A DNA stretch of 64,000 bases from Epilithonimonas bovis DSM 19482 (GCF_900108115.1 NZ_FTPU01000003.1:86607-150606); one strand, 5' to 3'. Counted from the stretch's first letter, positions 15,746-24,545 are shown. Numbers and translations are program-made. The notes: generated by a model from the sequence alone, not told the origin.

Positions 15746-15979
15746 ATGACATCTTTCTGGTTATTCTTAAGCAAAGTTTTCAAGTGGTCTTTTGGTTTTT
15801 ACGACCTTTTTGGTAATGTGCTAAACTGGGTTCTGTTCCTTGTTGCAAGTGGTTTTTTCTGCTACTGGTGCTACACTTTGGTAGTAACGCTTGGAGCCCA
15901 AAAAGACAAAGATTACTATTCTCCTACAGAAGGTAAGTTCCCTTATTATGATCCTAAGATCTACAAAAACGAAGGTTAA
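15746..15979 (+). CDS. DUF6341 small membrane protein
   Basis: 77 residues with one strong membrane helix (NWVLFLVASGFFCYWCYTLV, about residues 27-46). The N-terminal FLSKVFKWSFGFYDLFGNVL is amphipathic and aromatic, and the hydrophilic tail ends KIYKNEG. It resembles the DUF6341 family that pairs with DUF6427. The two adjacent genes may form one membrane complex, which is inference from recurrent neighbourhood. A strong terminator follows. Confidence 0.75.
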   Translation: MTSFWLFLSKVFKWSFGFYDLFGNVLNWVLFLVASGFFCYWCYTLVVTLGAQKDKDYYSPTEGKFPYYDPKIYKNEG

Positions 15980-15996
15980 ATAAATTGATTATACAT

Positions 15997-16029
15997 AAAA
16001 AAGCCCATAATAAACATTGTGGGCTTTTT
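15997..16029. terminator. Bidirectional terminator
   Basis: GCCCATAAT-AAAC-ATTGTGGGC stem with flanking A and T runs, between two convergent genes. Confidence 0.85.
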
Positions 16030-16045
16030 GCTTTTCTGTGCAAGC

Positions 16046-16486
16046 TTACTTTTCCTGGCATGGTATTACCAGAACAGGTATCGTTGATTTTTTGGTAAGT
16101 TCTTTGGTAAGGCTACCTATAAAAACATCATACATGCCGCTTCTGCCATGAGAGCCCAAAACGATATAATCAGCATTGATTTCATTAGCATATTCAAGGA
16201 TTGTATCTCCCGGTACGCCCTGTTTTAGGATATGTGTACACGCTACGCCCTTCGCCTTTACTTCATCTTCCAGTCTTTTAAGCTCCTTCAATTCGTACTT
16301 GATTTCGTTTTCTTCAACTTCCGGGAAATACTGGAAACCCATGTCGCCAATCACGAAACCAATATCGGATGCAGCAATATGGATGAGCGTAATCTCAGCA
16401 TTGACGGTTTTGGCAAAATCCACAGCATGGTCAAGGAGTGTGGTGGTACTTTCGGAGAAATCTACAGGTAAAACAATTTTTTTCAT
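16046..16486 (-). CDS. Universal stress protein (UspA family)
   Basis: 146 residues, a single Usp domain. MKKIVLPVDFSESTTTLLDHA is the typical opening strand and helix. The C-terminal GSHGRSGMYDVFIGSLTKEL followed by TIPVLVIP matches the nucleotide-binding loop (G-x2-G-x9-G-S/T), so it probably binds ATP. Cytoplasmic. It stands alone between terminator-bounded genes. Confidence 0.93.
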   Translation of the reverse strand: MKKIVLPVDFSESTTTLLDHAVDFAKTVNAEITLIHIAASDIGFVIGDMGFQYFPEVEENEIKYELKELKRLEDEVKAKGVACTHILKQGVPGDTILEYANEINADYIVLGSHGRSGMYDVFIGSLTKELTKKSTIPVLVIPCQEK

Positions 16487-16594
16487 AGCGGTAAAATTTT
16501 ATAGCAATATAACAAAAATTCAGCCATTTTATAGCTGAATTTAGATAAACTGACAACTGTCAGATTTCCTTTTTTTTTCTTTGCTGCCGCTGTG

Positions 16595-17203
16595 TTATTG
16601 TATCTTGAGCGTAAAAAGTTTTTGATTCTCCAGATAAGCTTCCAGAATATCATTTTCGGATACTTTACCAACACCTTTTGGAGTTCCTGTAAAGATAAGA
16701 TCGCCAACCCTGAGGGTAAAATATTGCGATGCAAAGGCAATAATCGTATCAAAATCGAAAATCATATCTTTTGTATTGCCATTTTGTACCTCCTCATTAT
16801 TCTTGGTCAAAGTAAAATTAAGATGTTGCAGGTCATAATGATCTTTGGATACAAAATCAGATACAACAGCCGAACCGTCAAATCCTTTGGCAAGCTCCCA
16901 AGGCAGACCTTTGGTCTTCAGCTTGGTCTGGAGGTCTCGGGCCGTAAAATCGATGCCCAGGCCAATCTCATTGTAATGTTTTGCGGCATTTTCTTTCTGG
17001 ATATATTTTCCGCCCTTTGAGATTTTGATAACAACTTCCAGTTCGTATTGGATGTCATCAGAGAATTCGGGAATATAGAAGTCTGAACCTTTTTTAAGAA
17101 CCGAAGTGTCCGGTTTTATAAAGATAACCGGATCGGTAGGGATCTCGTTTCCCAATTCTTTGGCGTGTTCGCTGTAGTTTCTTCCTATGCAGATAATTTT
17201 CAT
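16595..17203 (-). CDS. Fumarylacetoacetate hydrolase family protein
   Basis: 202 residues. MKIICIGRNYSEHAKELGNE is the typical FAH-fold opening. YELEVVIKISKGGK supplies the metal-ligand E-x-E, and GLGIDFTARDLQ and FTGTPKGVG are conserved family blocks. Such enzymes are Mg-dependent acylpyruvate hydrolases or oxaloacetate decarboxylases/tautomerases. The length and motifs favour a YcgM/FAHD1-like acylpyruvase. First of a same-strand run only by proximity; 18 bases separate it from the DUF486 gene upstream. Confidence 0.9.
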   Translation of the reverse strand: MKIICIGRNYSEHAKELGNEIPTDPVIFIKPDTSVLKKGSDFYIPEFSDDIQYELEVVIKISKGGKYIQKENAAKHYNEIGLGIDFTARDLQTKLKTKGLPWELAKGFDGSAVVSDFVSKDHYDLQHLNFTLTKNNEEVQNGNTKDMIFDFDTIIAFASQYFTLRVGDLIFTGTPKGVGKVSENDILEAYLENQKLFTLKIQ

Positions 17204-17221
17204 AATGATGAGGTATAAGTG

Positions 17222-17593
17222 TTATTTTTTAAAAATAAAATAAACGGCAAGTATCAGGAATATAAAACCAATGAGATGGTTCATTCTAAAACTTTCTTCT
17301 TTGAAAAATATAATTGTAAAGATCGTAAAAACAGTAAGTGTAATGACTTCCTGCAAGACCTTTAACTGCCATAAATTAAAAGGGCCTCCATCATCCTTAA
17401 ATCCAATCCTATTGGCCGGCACCTGAAAACAGTATTCGAAAAATGCAATGCCCCAGCTAATGAATATGACTGCAATTAGCCCCAGGTTATGCCCCCATTC
17501 CATCTGTTTAAATTTGAGATGTCCGTACCATGCAAAAGTCATAAAGATGTTGGAAATAATCAACAGTACGATTGTTAATAGCATTTTATTCAT
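17222..17593 (-). CDS. DUF486 (DMT-like) membrane protein
   Basis: 123 residues with four hydrophobic helices. The motifs FMTFAWYGHLK, IAFFEYCFQVPANRIG and LKVLQEVITLTVF are those of DUF486, a small family related to drug/metabolite transporters. The transported compound is unknown. It starts 11 bases after the exonuclease stop and ends 18 bases before the FAH gene, suggesting one transcript. Confidence 0.88.
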   Translation of the reverse strand: MNKMLLTIVLLIISNIFMTFAWYGHLKFKQMEWGHNLGLIAVIFISWGIAFFEYCFQVPANRIGFKDDGGPFNLWQLKVLQEVITLTVFTIFTIIFFKEESFRMNHLIGFIFLILAVYFIFKK

Positions 17594-17604
17594 AAAGACT
17601 CTTG

Positions 17605-18369
17605 CTAAAACCTGGATTTCAATTGGATTTTTGTAAACACTTTTTTGGTATACAACGGGAAGTCCGCTCCCTGCAGCCAGCCATAGTAGCCGAGATCTTT
17701 TCGGAAAACTTCTATTACTTTTTGGCCTTTGTATTTACCAAAAGCAAAAATCTCTTCTACATTTTCGTTATAGTGAATCATTCCTGCCAGGTCTGCAAAT
17801 TTGTTTTGAGAGGAGAATTCGCTAAGGTCAGATATCTCATTCGGGACATCTTCGTAGCGGCCGACCTGGGCATCCAGTACTTCGAATGTTGCCATCACGT
17901 CGGCTTCCGCAGAATGGGCATTTTCCAACGTTTTGCCGCAATAGAACTGATAAGCCGCACCCAGATTACGCGGTTCTTTTTTGAAAAATATATTTTGCGC
18001 ATCCACAAAACGGTGTTTGCTCAGGTCAAAATCGATATCAGCGCGCAGCATTTCCTCTGCCAAAACCGGAATATCAAACCGGTTGGAGTTAAAGCCTCCC
18101 AGATCGGAATCTTTGATCATCTCCATCACCTTCGGTGCGATTTCCCGGAAAGTAGGAGCGTTTACAACATCTTTATCATAAATGCCATGAATGAGGCTGG
18201 AGGATTTTGGGATGGGCATTTCCGGATTCACAATCCACGTTTTGCTTTCGCGTGAGGCATCAGGAAACACTTTTAGAATACAGATTTCTACAATGCGGTC
18301 TTTCCCAATGTTGGTTCCGGTGGTTTCCAGATCAAAGACGCAAAGTGGTTTATGGAGTTTAAGGTTCAT
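17605..18369 (-). CDS. 3'-5' exonuclease, DNA polymerase III epsilon-like
   Basis: 254 residues. DEDDh exonuclease: ExoI FDLETTG (D13, E15), GGFNSNRFDIPVL for ExoII, and HSAEADVMAT with the ExoIII His and Asp. Residues about 205-245 form a second small module, FAFGKYKGQKVIEV...YGWLQ, resembling DUF3820. This two-domain form is common in Bacteroidota. A role in proofreading or repair is likely, but the partner is unknown. ATG 18369 is preceded by an A-rich leader. Confidence 0.9.
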   Translation of the reverse strand: MNLKLHKPLCVFDLETTGTNIGKDRIVEICILKVFPDASRESKTWIVNPEMPIPKSSSLIHGIYDKDVVNAPTFREIAPKVMEMIKDSDLGGFNSNRFDIPVLAEEMLRADIDFDLSKHRFVDAQNIFFKKEPRNLGAAYQFYCGKTLENAHSAEADVMATFEVLDAQVGRYEDVPNEISDLSEFSSQNKFADLAGMIHYNENVEEIFAFGKYKGQKVIEVFRKDLGYYGWLQGADFPLYTKKVFTKIQLKSRF

Positions 18370-18489
18370 TTTTTTTAAGTTGATTTTATTTTGTCGGATG
18401 TCAGAAAACCGATGCCCGATTGTTTTTAATAATATGTTTTTTATTTTTTTCGAATCGAAATCTTCCGATTTCCAATATCTGTCTTCTGA

Positions 18490-19230
18490 CTATTTAAGTT
18501 GTTTTTGGAAGATTAATGAAATTAAAATATAGTAGATAATAATTAACGGGATCCCGGTTGTTTTAAAAATTAACAAAATCAGTATACCGCCGATCAGCAA
18601 TGCCAGTTTTGGATAATTGTCTTTTAATTGTTTTGATTTGAATTTCATCGCAATCATCCTGACCGGTGCTATCAGCAGCCACGAACTTAAGATTGTGATC
18701 ATCATCCAGAACAGAAGATTCAGTGAAATTGTGCTTTCCGAAGTTTCAAAAAATGCGCTTGTAAAGTAATTTCTCTGCATCAGTACAAAGTAGATCCCAA
18801 AAATCAAAACCGTATTGCTCGGCGTGTTAAGGCCTTTGAAATAATACTTTTGTTCCTCATCCAGATTGAAAATGGCTAATCTGAGACAAGAAAAAAGTGT
18901 AATCAGAAATCCAAAATATTTGATTTCAAACGGAAGATCGATTCCGAAAAAATGATTGCCAAAAGGTTCCAGGATTTTCATCATCGCCACACCTGGCAAA
19001 AACCCAAAACTGACCATGTCTGCCAGAGAGTCCAGCTGCACGCCAAGATTAGAATTGGACTTAAGCGCCCTTGCCACAAAACCATCAAAAAAATCAAGGA
19101 TCAGGGAAATGAGTATGCATGTGGCTGTCACCTGATAATTTCCTGAAATAAGATAAATGATACCGATACATCCTGAAAAAAGATTCCCCAGGGTGAGTGC
19201 GTTGGCAAGATTATTTTTGATAAAATTCAT
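18490..19230 (-). CDS. pssA: CDP-diacylglycerol-serine O-phosphatidyltransferase
   Basis: 246 residues. Makes phosphatidylserine from CDP-diacylglycerol and serine in the inner membrane, the precursor of phosphatidylethanolamine. The CDP-alcohol phosphotransferase motif DFFDGFVARALKSNSNLG plus QLDSLAD (D-x2-D-G-x2-A-R-x8-G-x3-D-x3-D) is complete. ANALTLGNLFSGCIGI is the typical first helix, and six to eight helices follow. Divergent from the LTA-synthase-like gene. Its ATG lies exactly four bases after a TATTTTTG box. Confidence 0.93.
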   Translation of the reverse strand: MNFIKNNLANALTLGNLFSGCIGIIYLISGNYQVTATCILISLILDFFDGFVARALKSNSNLGVQLDSLADMVSFGFLPGVAMMKILEPFGNHFFGIDLPFEIKYFGFLITLFSCLRLAIFNLDEEQKYYFKGLNTPSNTVLIFGIYFVLMQRNYFTSAFFETSESTISLNLLFWMMITILSSWLLIAPVRMIAMKFKSKQLKDNYPKLALLIGGILILLIFKTTGIPLIIIYYILISLIFQKQLK

Positions 19231-19234
19231 TCCG

Positions 19235-19242
19235 CAAAAATA
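19235..19242 (-). promoter_or_regulatory. -7 box abutting the pssA start
   Basis: TATTTTTG on the minus strand, four bases (CGGA) before the ATG at 19230. A clear TTG -33 element is not visible. It suggests a leaderless or nearly leaderless transcript. Confidence 0.45.
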
Positions 19243-19336
19243 AGTTTTTTTGCCTGAAGCCTAAAGTTTGTGCGGCTAAGTTTTGTGGTGTGCCATAAAA
19301 ATTGATCGCTTCTGATTTTTGACATCCAACTTTTCG

Positions 19337-19344
19337 TAATTTTG
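19337..19344 (+). promoter_or_regulatory. -7 box abutting the LTA-synthase-like start
   Basis: TAATTTTG, four bases (TCCA) before ATG 19349. A TTG lies 15 bases upstream of the box, slightly closer than the usual spacing. Confidence 0.45.
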
Positions 19345-19348
19345 TCCA

Positions 19349-21268
19349 ATGAAGGATTTGAGACTGCAGGAGCTTTTGGCTCTTATTTACAGGCTTTTTT
19401 TAGCGTTTTTGTTTTATCAGGTTGCACGGTTTCTGTTTTGGGTTTTTAACCGGGACCTGATTAAGGTGGACAGTGTGTCTGACTATTTTAAGCTCTCTTA
19501 TTATGGGACTGCATTTGATACCACGGCTATTCTTTACGTGAATGCTGTTTTTATCCTGTTGAGCATCATTCCTATTATGATCAATTCGCGGAAAGGTTAT
19601 CAGAAATTCCTTTTTTATTGGTATTTTATAACCAATGGTATTACGTACGCGTTCAATTTCGGGGATATGATCTATTACAGATTTAGCCAGGCCAGGTTAA
19701 CCTCCGCGGCTTTGGAAGTTGGGAAACATGAGGACAACCTCGGCAAAGTTTTTTGGAATGCGGTCCTTCAAAATCCAATGATCCCAATTTGTTTTATCAT
19801 TAGTATAGCACTCTGGATTTTCCTTTACAAAAGAGTGAATGTGAAGGAGCAGAAGCCGGATCAGCCTTTGGTTTATTTTATGTCTTCTATTGCCAACTTG
19901 TCTATTATTGCCACATTGGTAGTCGGTGGTATCAGGGGGGATTTTAAACATTCCACCAGGCCAATTAATCTGGTGGATGCCAATAAGCATGTCAGTAATC
20001 CGCTGCAGGCTAATCTGGTTCTTAACAGTGTTTTTTCGTTTTTCAGGACTATTAATACCAATAATTTTAAGCTTGTCCATTTTGTGGATGACAAGTTTAT
20101 AGAAAAAGAAATTGCACCTTATAAAACTTACGAACGCGAGGTGGAACCCAAACCCAACATCGTTATTTTTATCATAGAAAGTTTTGGTAAAGAATACTCC
20201 GGCGCATTTAACAGGAATACAAAAATTAAAGATTTTGTCTCTTACACGCCGTTTTTTGACAGCCTGGCCACCAAGAGTTTGATTTTCACCAATGCTTATG
20301 CCAACGGCAGGCAATCCATCCATGCCATGAGCTCGGTACTTGCCGGTATCCCAAGTTTAACCGATGCATTTACAAGCTCACCATATTCTAACCAAAAAAT
20401 ACAGTCGATTGTTTCGGTTTGCAATGAGATGGGTTATGATACCAGCTTTTATCATGGGGCGCCTAACGGATCGATGGGGTTTCAGGGTTTTGGTAACATC
20501 CTGGGATTTCAGCATTATTACGGTAAAAACGAGTATAACAACGATAAGGATTTTGATGGCATCTGGGCGATTTGGGATGAACCGTTTTTCCAGTATTATG
20601 CGAAAAATATAGGCAAAAAGCAGCCATTTATGTCCACTTTGTTTTCAGCATCTTCTCACGACCCGTTTAAGATACCGGAAAAATATCAGGGAAAATTCAG
20701 GAAAGGGCCTTTGCAGATTCATGAGCCAATCCAATACACAGATTATGCTCTTAAGAAGTTTTTTGAAACAGCCAGCAAACAACCCTGGTATCAGAATACC
20801 ATTTTTGTAGTGACTGCAGACCATACCAATCAAACCTATTACCCGGAATATCATAAGGCGATGAACCATTTTGCAATACCTATATTATTCTTTTCGCCAA
20901 ATCCAAAATTCAATCTCCATGGTGTAGATGACAGGTTTGCTCAGCAGATTGATATTTATCCAACATTGGCGGACCTTATCGGATATAATAAAAAAATCCG
21001 CAGTTGGGGCAGAAGCCTGGTATCTGATAAAAATGAAAATTATATCATCGTCAATTCTGATTCTATTAATGAACAGATGATTATCGGGAACTACATCTAT
21101 ACGTTTAATGGGAAAGACATTGCGGGGATCTATGATAAAACAGATTTGGCGCTGTCCAAAAACCTGTTGGGGAAAAGCCCAACTGCCGAGCAAAAGCTGG
21201 GAATGTTGAAAGCTAAGGGTTGGTATCAGGATTACATGAATAGGGTTATCAACAAAAAACTACGGTAA
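19349..21268 (+). CDS. LTA synthase-like sulfatase-fold membrane protein
   Basis: 639 residues. About five N-terminal membrane helices (residues about 10-195) are followed by an extracytoplasmic alkaline-phosphatase-superfamily domain. VIFIIESFGKEYSG carries a metal-ligand Glu. NGRQSIHAMSSVLAGIP is where LTA synthases have a nucleophilic Thr; here a Ser is the candidate. VVTADHTN supplies metal-binding Asp and His. In Gram-negatives this family transfers phosphoglycerol or phosphoethanolamine groups to envelope glycans or lipids; classical lipoteichoic acid is not expected. Divergent from pssA, the source of phosphatidylethanolamine, which hints at a phosphoethanolamine-type donor (inference). 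Confidence 0.87.
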   Translation: MKDLRLQELLALIYRLFLAFLFYQVARFLFWVFNRDLIKVDSVSDYFKLSYYGTAFDTTAILYVNAVFILLSIIPIMINSRKGYQKFLFYWYFITNGITYAFNFGDMIYYRFSQARLTSAALEVGKHEDNLGKVFWNAVLQNPMIPICFIISIALWIFLYKRVNVKEQKPDQPLVYFMSSIANLSIIATLVVGGIRGDFKHSTRPINLVDANKHVSNPLQANLVLNSVFSFFRTINTNNFKLVHFVDDKFIEKEIAPYKTYEREVEPKPNIVIFIIESFGKEYSGAFNRNTKIKDFVSYTPFFDSLATKSLIFTNAYANGRQSIHAMSSVLAGIPSLTDAFTSSPYSNQKIQSIVSVCNEMGYDTSFYHGAPNGSMGFQGFGNILGFQHYYGKNEYNNDKDFDGIWAIWDEPFFQYYAKNIGKKQPFMSTLFSASSHDPFKIPEKYQGKFRKGPLQIHEPIQYTDYALKKFFETASKQPWYQNTIFVVTADHTNQTYYPEYHKAMNHFAIPILFFSPNPKFNLHGVDDRFAQQIDIYPTLADLIGYNKKIRSWGRSLVSDKNENYIIVNSDSINEQMIIGNYIYTFNGKDIAGIYDKTDLALSKNLLGKSPTAEQKLGMLKAKGWYQDYMNRVINKKLR

Positions 21269-21428
21269 ACACACTGTTTAAACTTTATAAATCTTTGTAA
21301 CAGCTTTGATTTATGCATTAGATAATAAAAAATAGTTGTTTGTTTAAAATATTTTTTTACTTTTAACAATGTTAATTTAACGTTAACTAGAAAGGCTAAT
21401 CAAAACAAAACAATTAAAATAAAAGACA

Positions 21429-21848
21429 ATGAACAAATTATTATTAAGCTTTGCGATGTTGTTTATCGGCGTTCTTTCTTTTGCCCAGATCGAAGGAAAA
21501 TGGAAAACGATCGATGACGAGACCGGTAAAGCAAAATCTATTGTAGAAATCTGGAAAAAATCTGATGGCAAGTATTATGGCAAAGTATCTCAATTGCTTA
21601 TAAAACCAGAGCATGCCAACTGTGTAGCCTGTAAAGATGACCGCAAGAACAAGCCAATTCTCGGTATGGAAATCATCCGCGGGCTTAAAAAAGACGGTAA
21701 CGAGTTTACAGGAGGCAGCATTACAGATCCCAAAAATGGCAAATCGTACAAATGCACAATTACCAAAGATGGTGATAAACTGAATGTAAGAGGTTACATG
21801 GGTATCTCGCTGATCGGCAGGACGCAGACTTGGCAGAAAGCTGATTAA
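21429..21848 (+). CDS. Secreted DUF2147 protein
   Basis: 139 residues. The signal peptide ends near SFAQ (residue 19). The mature part begins IEGKWKTIDDETGKAKSIVEI and ends MGISLIGRTQTWQK, both hallmarks of DUF2147, a lipocalin-like beta barrel of the periplasm. A CVACKDD pair of cysteines could form a disulfide. The ligand is unknown. Own transcription unit, closed by a terminator. Confidence 0.88.
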   Translation: MNKLLLSFAMLFIGVLSFAQIEGKWKTIDDETGKAKSIVEIWKKSDGKYYGKVSQLLIKPEHANCVACKDDRKNKPILGMEIIRGLKKDGNEFTGGSITDPKNGKSYKCTITKDGDKLNVRGYMGISLIGRTQTWQKAD

Positions 21849-21867
21849 TAAGAATATTGATAAATTG

Positions 21868-21893
21868 AAAGCTCCTTTTTGGGAGCTTTTTTT
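21868..21893 (+). terminator. Intrinsic terminator
   Basis: AAAGCTCC-TTTTT-GGGAGCTTT followed by TTTTT, 20 bases after the DUF2147 stop. Confidence 0.9.
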
Positions 21894-21926
21894 GTTATGC
21901 AGATAATAAAAAAATTAATACTTTTG
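21892..21926 (+). promoter_or_regulatory. Probable pdhB promoter
   Basis: TTG (21892-21894), a 24-base spacer, and TACTTTTG (21919-21926). The spacing is one base above the usual range. The leader to ATG 22019 would be about 85 bases. Confidence 0.45.
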
Positions 21927-22018
21927 TATTTCGAAATAAGAGAACGTAAATTTCATAACGGCACGGTGCAAAATGATCAAATTTGTATCGTACAAACAAA
22001 AATATTAAATATCAGCAG

Positions 22019-23002
22019 ATGAAAGAACATACATTTCGCGAAGTAATTGCTCAGGCAATGAGTGAAGAAATGCGTAAGGATGAGTCCATTTTTCTTGTAG
22101 GAGAAGAGGTTGCAGAATATAACGGCGCTTACAAAGCTTCCAAAGGAATGCTTGATGAATTTGGGCCAAAAAGAATTATTGATGCGCCTATCGCAGAACT
22201 TGGTTTCACAGGTATTGCTATTGGTGCGGCGATGAATGGGAACCGACCTATCGTAGAATATATGACCTTCAACTTTTCTTTGGTTACGATAGATCAGATT
22301 ATCAACAATGCGGCAAAAATCTTTCAGATGAGTGGTGGCCAATGGAACTGCCCAATTGTTTTCCGTGGGCCGACAGCCTCTGCAGGCCAGTTGGGAGCAA
22401 CACACTCTCAGGCTTTCGAAAGCTGGTATGCTAACTGCCCAGGTCTTAAAGTAGTTGTGCCTTCTAATCCTTATGATGCAAAAGGGCTTTTGAAAACAGC
22501 CATTCAGGATAACGATCCTGTAATTTTTATGGAGTCTGAGCAGATGTATGGTGATAAAATGGAAATCCCTGAAGAGGAATATTATATCCCAATCGGCAAG
22601 GCAGATATCAAGAAAGAAGGTAAAGATGTAACATTGGTATCTTTTGGTAAAATAATGAAGGTAGCGCTTCAGGCTGCTGCAGATCTTGAGAAAGAAGGTA
22701 TCTCTGTAGAAGTTATAGACCTAAGAACAGTACGTCCTTTGGATTATGACACTGTTTTGGAATCTGTAAAGAAAACCAACAGATTGGTAATTTTAGAAGA
22801 GGCCTGGCCATTTGCCTCCGTAGCATCGGAGATTACTTATATGGTTCAGCAGAAAGCTTTTGACTATCTGGATGCGCCGGTTAAAAGAATTACAACGCCA
22901 GATGCGCCGGCACCATATTCTGCGGCATTGTTTGCGGAATGGTTCCCAAAACTGGAAAAAGTAAAAGAAGAGATTAGAAATGCGATGTATATCAAAGCAT
23001 AA
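22019..23002 (+). CDS. pdhB: Pyruvate dehydrogenase E1 component, beta subunit
   Basis: 327 residues. Thiamine-diphosphate-binding half of the E1 heterotetramer that decarboxylates pyruvate for the dihydrolipoyl transacetylase. EHTFREVIAQAMSEEMRKD, EEVAEYNGAYKASKGM, IDAPIAELGFTGIAIGAAM, FRGPTASAGQLGATHSQAFE and DAPAPYSAALFAEW are all canonical E1-beta blocks. ATG 22019 starts the conserved MKEHTFREV; a 12-residue in-frame upstream extension is not family-like. The alpha subunit gene is not in this window, so E1 genes are not adjacent here. A terminator follows. Confidence 0.94.
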   Translation: MKEHTFREVIAQAMSEEMRKDESIFLVGEEVAEYNGAYKASKGMLDEFGPKRIIDAPIAELGFTGIAIGAAMNGNRPIVEYMTFNFSLVTIDQIINNAAKIFQMSGGQWNCPIVFRGPTASAGQLGATHSQAFESWYANCPGLKVVVPSNPYDAKGLLKTAIQDNDPVIFMESEQMYGDKMEIPEEEYYIPIGKADIKKEGKDVTLVSFGKIMKVALQAAADLEKEGISVEVIDLRTVRPLDYDTVLESVKKTNRLVILEEAWPFASVASEITYMVQQKAFDYLDAPVKRITTPDAPAPYSAALFAEWFPKLEKVKEEIRNAMYIKA

Positions 23003-23010
23003 ATAATACG

Positions 23011-23037
23011 ACTCCCGATTTATTCGGGAGTTTTTAT
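23011..23037 (+). terminator. pdhB terminator
   Basis: ACTCCCG-ATTTATT-CGGGAGT followed by a T run, eight bases after the pdhB stop. Confidence 0.9.
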
Positions 23038-23051
23038 TTGCAGATATTTTT

Positions 23052-23166
23052 AGGAGCTTAATCCCGCTATCCACTATATCTTTTTTACCATTGCGAACAA
23101 CGTGAGGCAATCTTTAGAAATTTCTCAGCGCAATGACAAAAAAGGATGCCGTTCCTATCGGGGCTA
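23052..23166 (+). repeat. Hairpin repeat element, copy 2
   Basis: Same ends as copies 1 and 3 (AGGAGCTTAATCCCGCTATC; AAAGGATGCCGTTCC...GGGGCTA). The stem is different: CTTTTTTACCATTGCG pairs with CGCAATGACAAAAAAG at 14 of 16 positions, around an inner sequence containing GTGAGGCAATCTTT. It makes up most of the 332-base pdhB-rpsU gap together with the promoter. Confidence 0.8.
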
Positions 23167-23281
23167 TGGATTTTTGTCATCCAAATCAAAAGTCAACATC
23201 AAAACCTAATTTTATAAATCTTTGCGTTAAATTATACATAAAGTAAATTCTAACTATTTAATAAAATAAAACCATAAAAAT

Positions 23282-23311
23282 TTGTCGGTTAATAAAATAT
23301 TCTTATTTTTG
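23282..23311 (+). promoter_or_regulatory. rpsU promoter
   Basis: TTG (23282-23284), a 19-base spacer, TATTTTTG (23304-23311), then a leader of about 20 bases to the ATG at 23335. Confidence 0.7.
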
Positions 23312-23334
23312 CAACTCAAAATGAGATGTAAAAT

Positions 23335-23532
23335 ATGTTAATAATTCCAGTAAAAGACGGAGAGTCTATCGACAGAGCTTTAAAAAAGTACAAAAGAAAA
23401 TTTGATAAAACAAGAGTTGTAAGAGAACTTAGATCAAGACAACAATTTATCAAACCTTCTGTAACGTTGAGACAGGCTAAACTAAAAGCAGCTCACAAGC
23501 AAAGAAACCTGAGCAAAGAAGAACAAGCTTAA
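23335..23532 (+). CDS. rpsU: 30S ribosomal protein S21
   Basis: 65 residues, the family length. MLIIPVKDGESIDRALKKYK and FDKTRVVRELRSRQQF are the S21 signature; the tail is basic. S21 binds the small subunit near the anti-Shine-Dalgarno end of 16S rRNA. In Bacteroidota this region is noted for sequestering the anti-SD sequence, which fits the lack of SD sites in this window. Own promoter and its own terminator before xerC. Confidence 0.96.
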   Translation: MLIIPVKDGESIDRALKKYKRKFDKTRVVRELRSRQQFIKPSVTLRQAKLKAAHKQRNLSKEEQA

Positions 23533-23556
23533 GTTCTTTTTCGCTTAAAATAATAC

Positions 23557-23596
23557 AAAATCACTTCCGAATTCTTATATTTGGAGGTGATTTTCT
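23557..23596 (+). terminator. rpsU terminator
   Basis: AAAATCACTTCC (23557-23568) pairs with GGAGGTGATTTT (23583-23594), twelve pairs including one wobble. A short T-rich tail follows, 12 bases before xerC. Confidence 0.7.
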
Positions 23597-23608
23597 GTTT
23601 ATATACCT

Positions 23609-24490
23609 ATGATAGAACGATTTTTAGAATATATAGAAGTAGAAAAAAGATATTCGCCTTACACGATTATTAACTACAAAAAAGACCTCTCTGATTTTTC
23701 GGCATTTGTGCTGGAGTCCGAAGCGTCACATGATGTGGTGCACGTGCATAAAAAAGTGATAAGAAACTTCATAGCAGAACTCAGCAATGCCGGGTTAAGC
23801 AAAAGAAGCATTAATAGAAAACTCTCTTCGCTGCGCAGTTTTTATTCTTTTCTGCTCAGGATAGGAGAGATCAAAGTTTCTCCTATGGAAACAATAGATT
23901 CGCTTAAGTTTTATGCGGAAAAGCGGATTCCGTTTTCTGTAGAAGAGATGGAAAAAATGAAGGACGAAGTAGAGGAGAAGGGTGTTATCACGCTTCTGGA
24001 AAAATTGATTATAGAGACACTGTATCAAACCGGTATCAGAAAGGCGGAACTTTGCAATATGCTTTTTGATAACGTTGATTTTTCAAAAAAAGAAATCATG
24101 GTGGTCGGGAAAGGCAATAAGGAGCGGGTAGTTCCTTTTTCGGACTCGCTCTTAGAGGATTACCGGCAATATCTGAGCATCAGGCATCCTGAGAAAGGTT
24201 CAGAAAAATTCTTTTTTATCAATAAAAAGGGCAAAAAACTCGGAGAAAAGTTTGTGTATTTGGTGGTTAATAAGTACTTTAGTCTGGTGACTTCTAAGCA
24301 AAAAAAGAGCCCGCATATCCTAAGGCATACGTTTGCAACACATATCCTGAATGAGGGTGCTGAGATATCTAAGGTACAAAAATTGATGGGACATGCTAGC
24401 CTGGCAAGTACGCAAGTCTATACCAGCGCTAATATAGAGAAGTTAAAGGAGGCTTATAAAAATGCCCACCCAAGAGAAAAAAAACGATAA
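23609..24490 (+). CDS. xerC: Tyrosine recombinase XerC
   Basis: 293 residues. N-terminal SAM-like core-binding domain (1-100) and a C-terminal catalytic domain with the full tyrosine recombinase set: R144 (TGIRKAEL), the Lys in GKGNKERVVP, H236 and R239 (HILRHTFATH), H262 and the nucleophile Y271 (STQVYTS). Its length, its lack of phage-like extensions and its place between rpsU and hpf, the usual flavobacterial context, indicate the chromosomal XerC that resolves chromosome dimers at dif rather than an integrase. Confidence 0.92.
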   Translation: MIERFLEYIEVEKRYSPYTIINYKKDLSDFSAFVLESEASHDVVHVHKKVIRNFIAELSNAGLSKRSINRKLSSLRSFYSFLLRIGEIKVSPMETIDSLKFYAEKRIPFSVEEMEKMKDEVEEKGVITLLEKLIIETLYQTGIRKAELCNMLFDNVDFSKKEIMVVGKGNKERVVPFSDSLLEDYRQYLSIRHPEKGSEKFFFINKKGKKLGEKFVYLVVNKYFSLVTSKQKKSPHILRHTFATHILNEGAEISKVQKLMGHASLASTQVYTSANIEKLKEAYKNAHPREKKR

Positions 24491-24545
24491 TATGAAATGA
24501 TTTTACATCATATTTAAAATTGTTTAACCAATAAAATTACACGTT

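Noticed and set aside
17602..18255. Plus-strand open frame of 217 codons over the exonuclease
   Set aside because: Antisense shadow; the DEDDh motifs are on the minus strand.
19697..20323. Minus-strand open frame of 208 codons over the LTA-synthase-like gene
   Set aside because: Shadow of a conserved gene, no recognisable domain.
23609..24490. Integrase of a mobile element
   Set aside because: XerC length and context between rpsU and hpf; no att-like repeats or element genes nearby.
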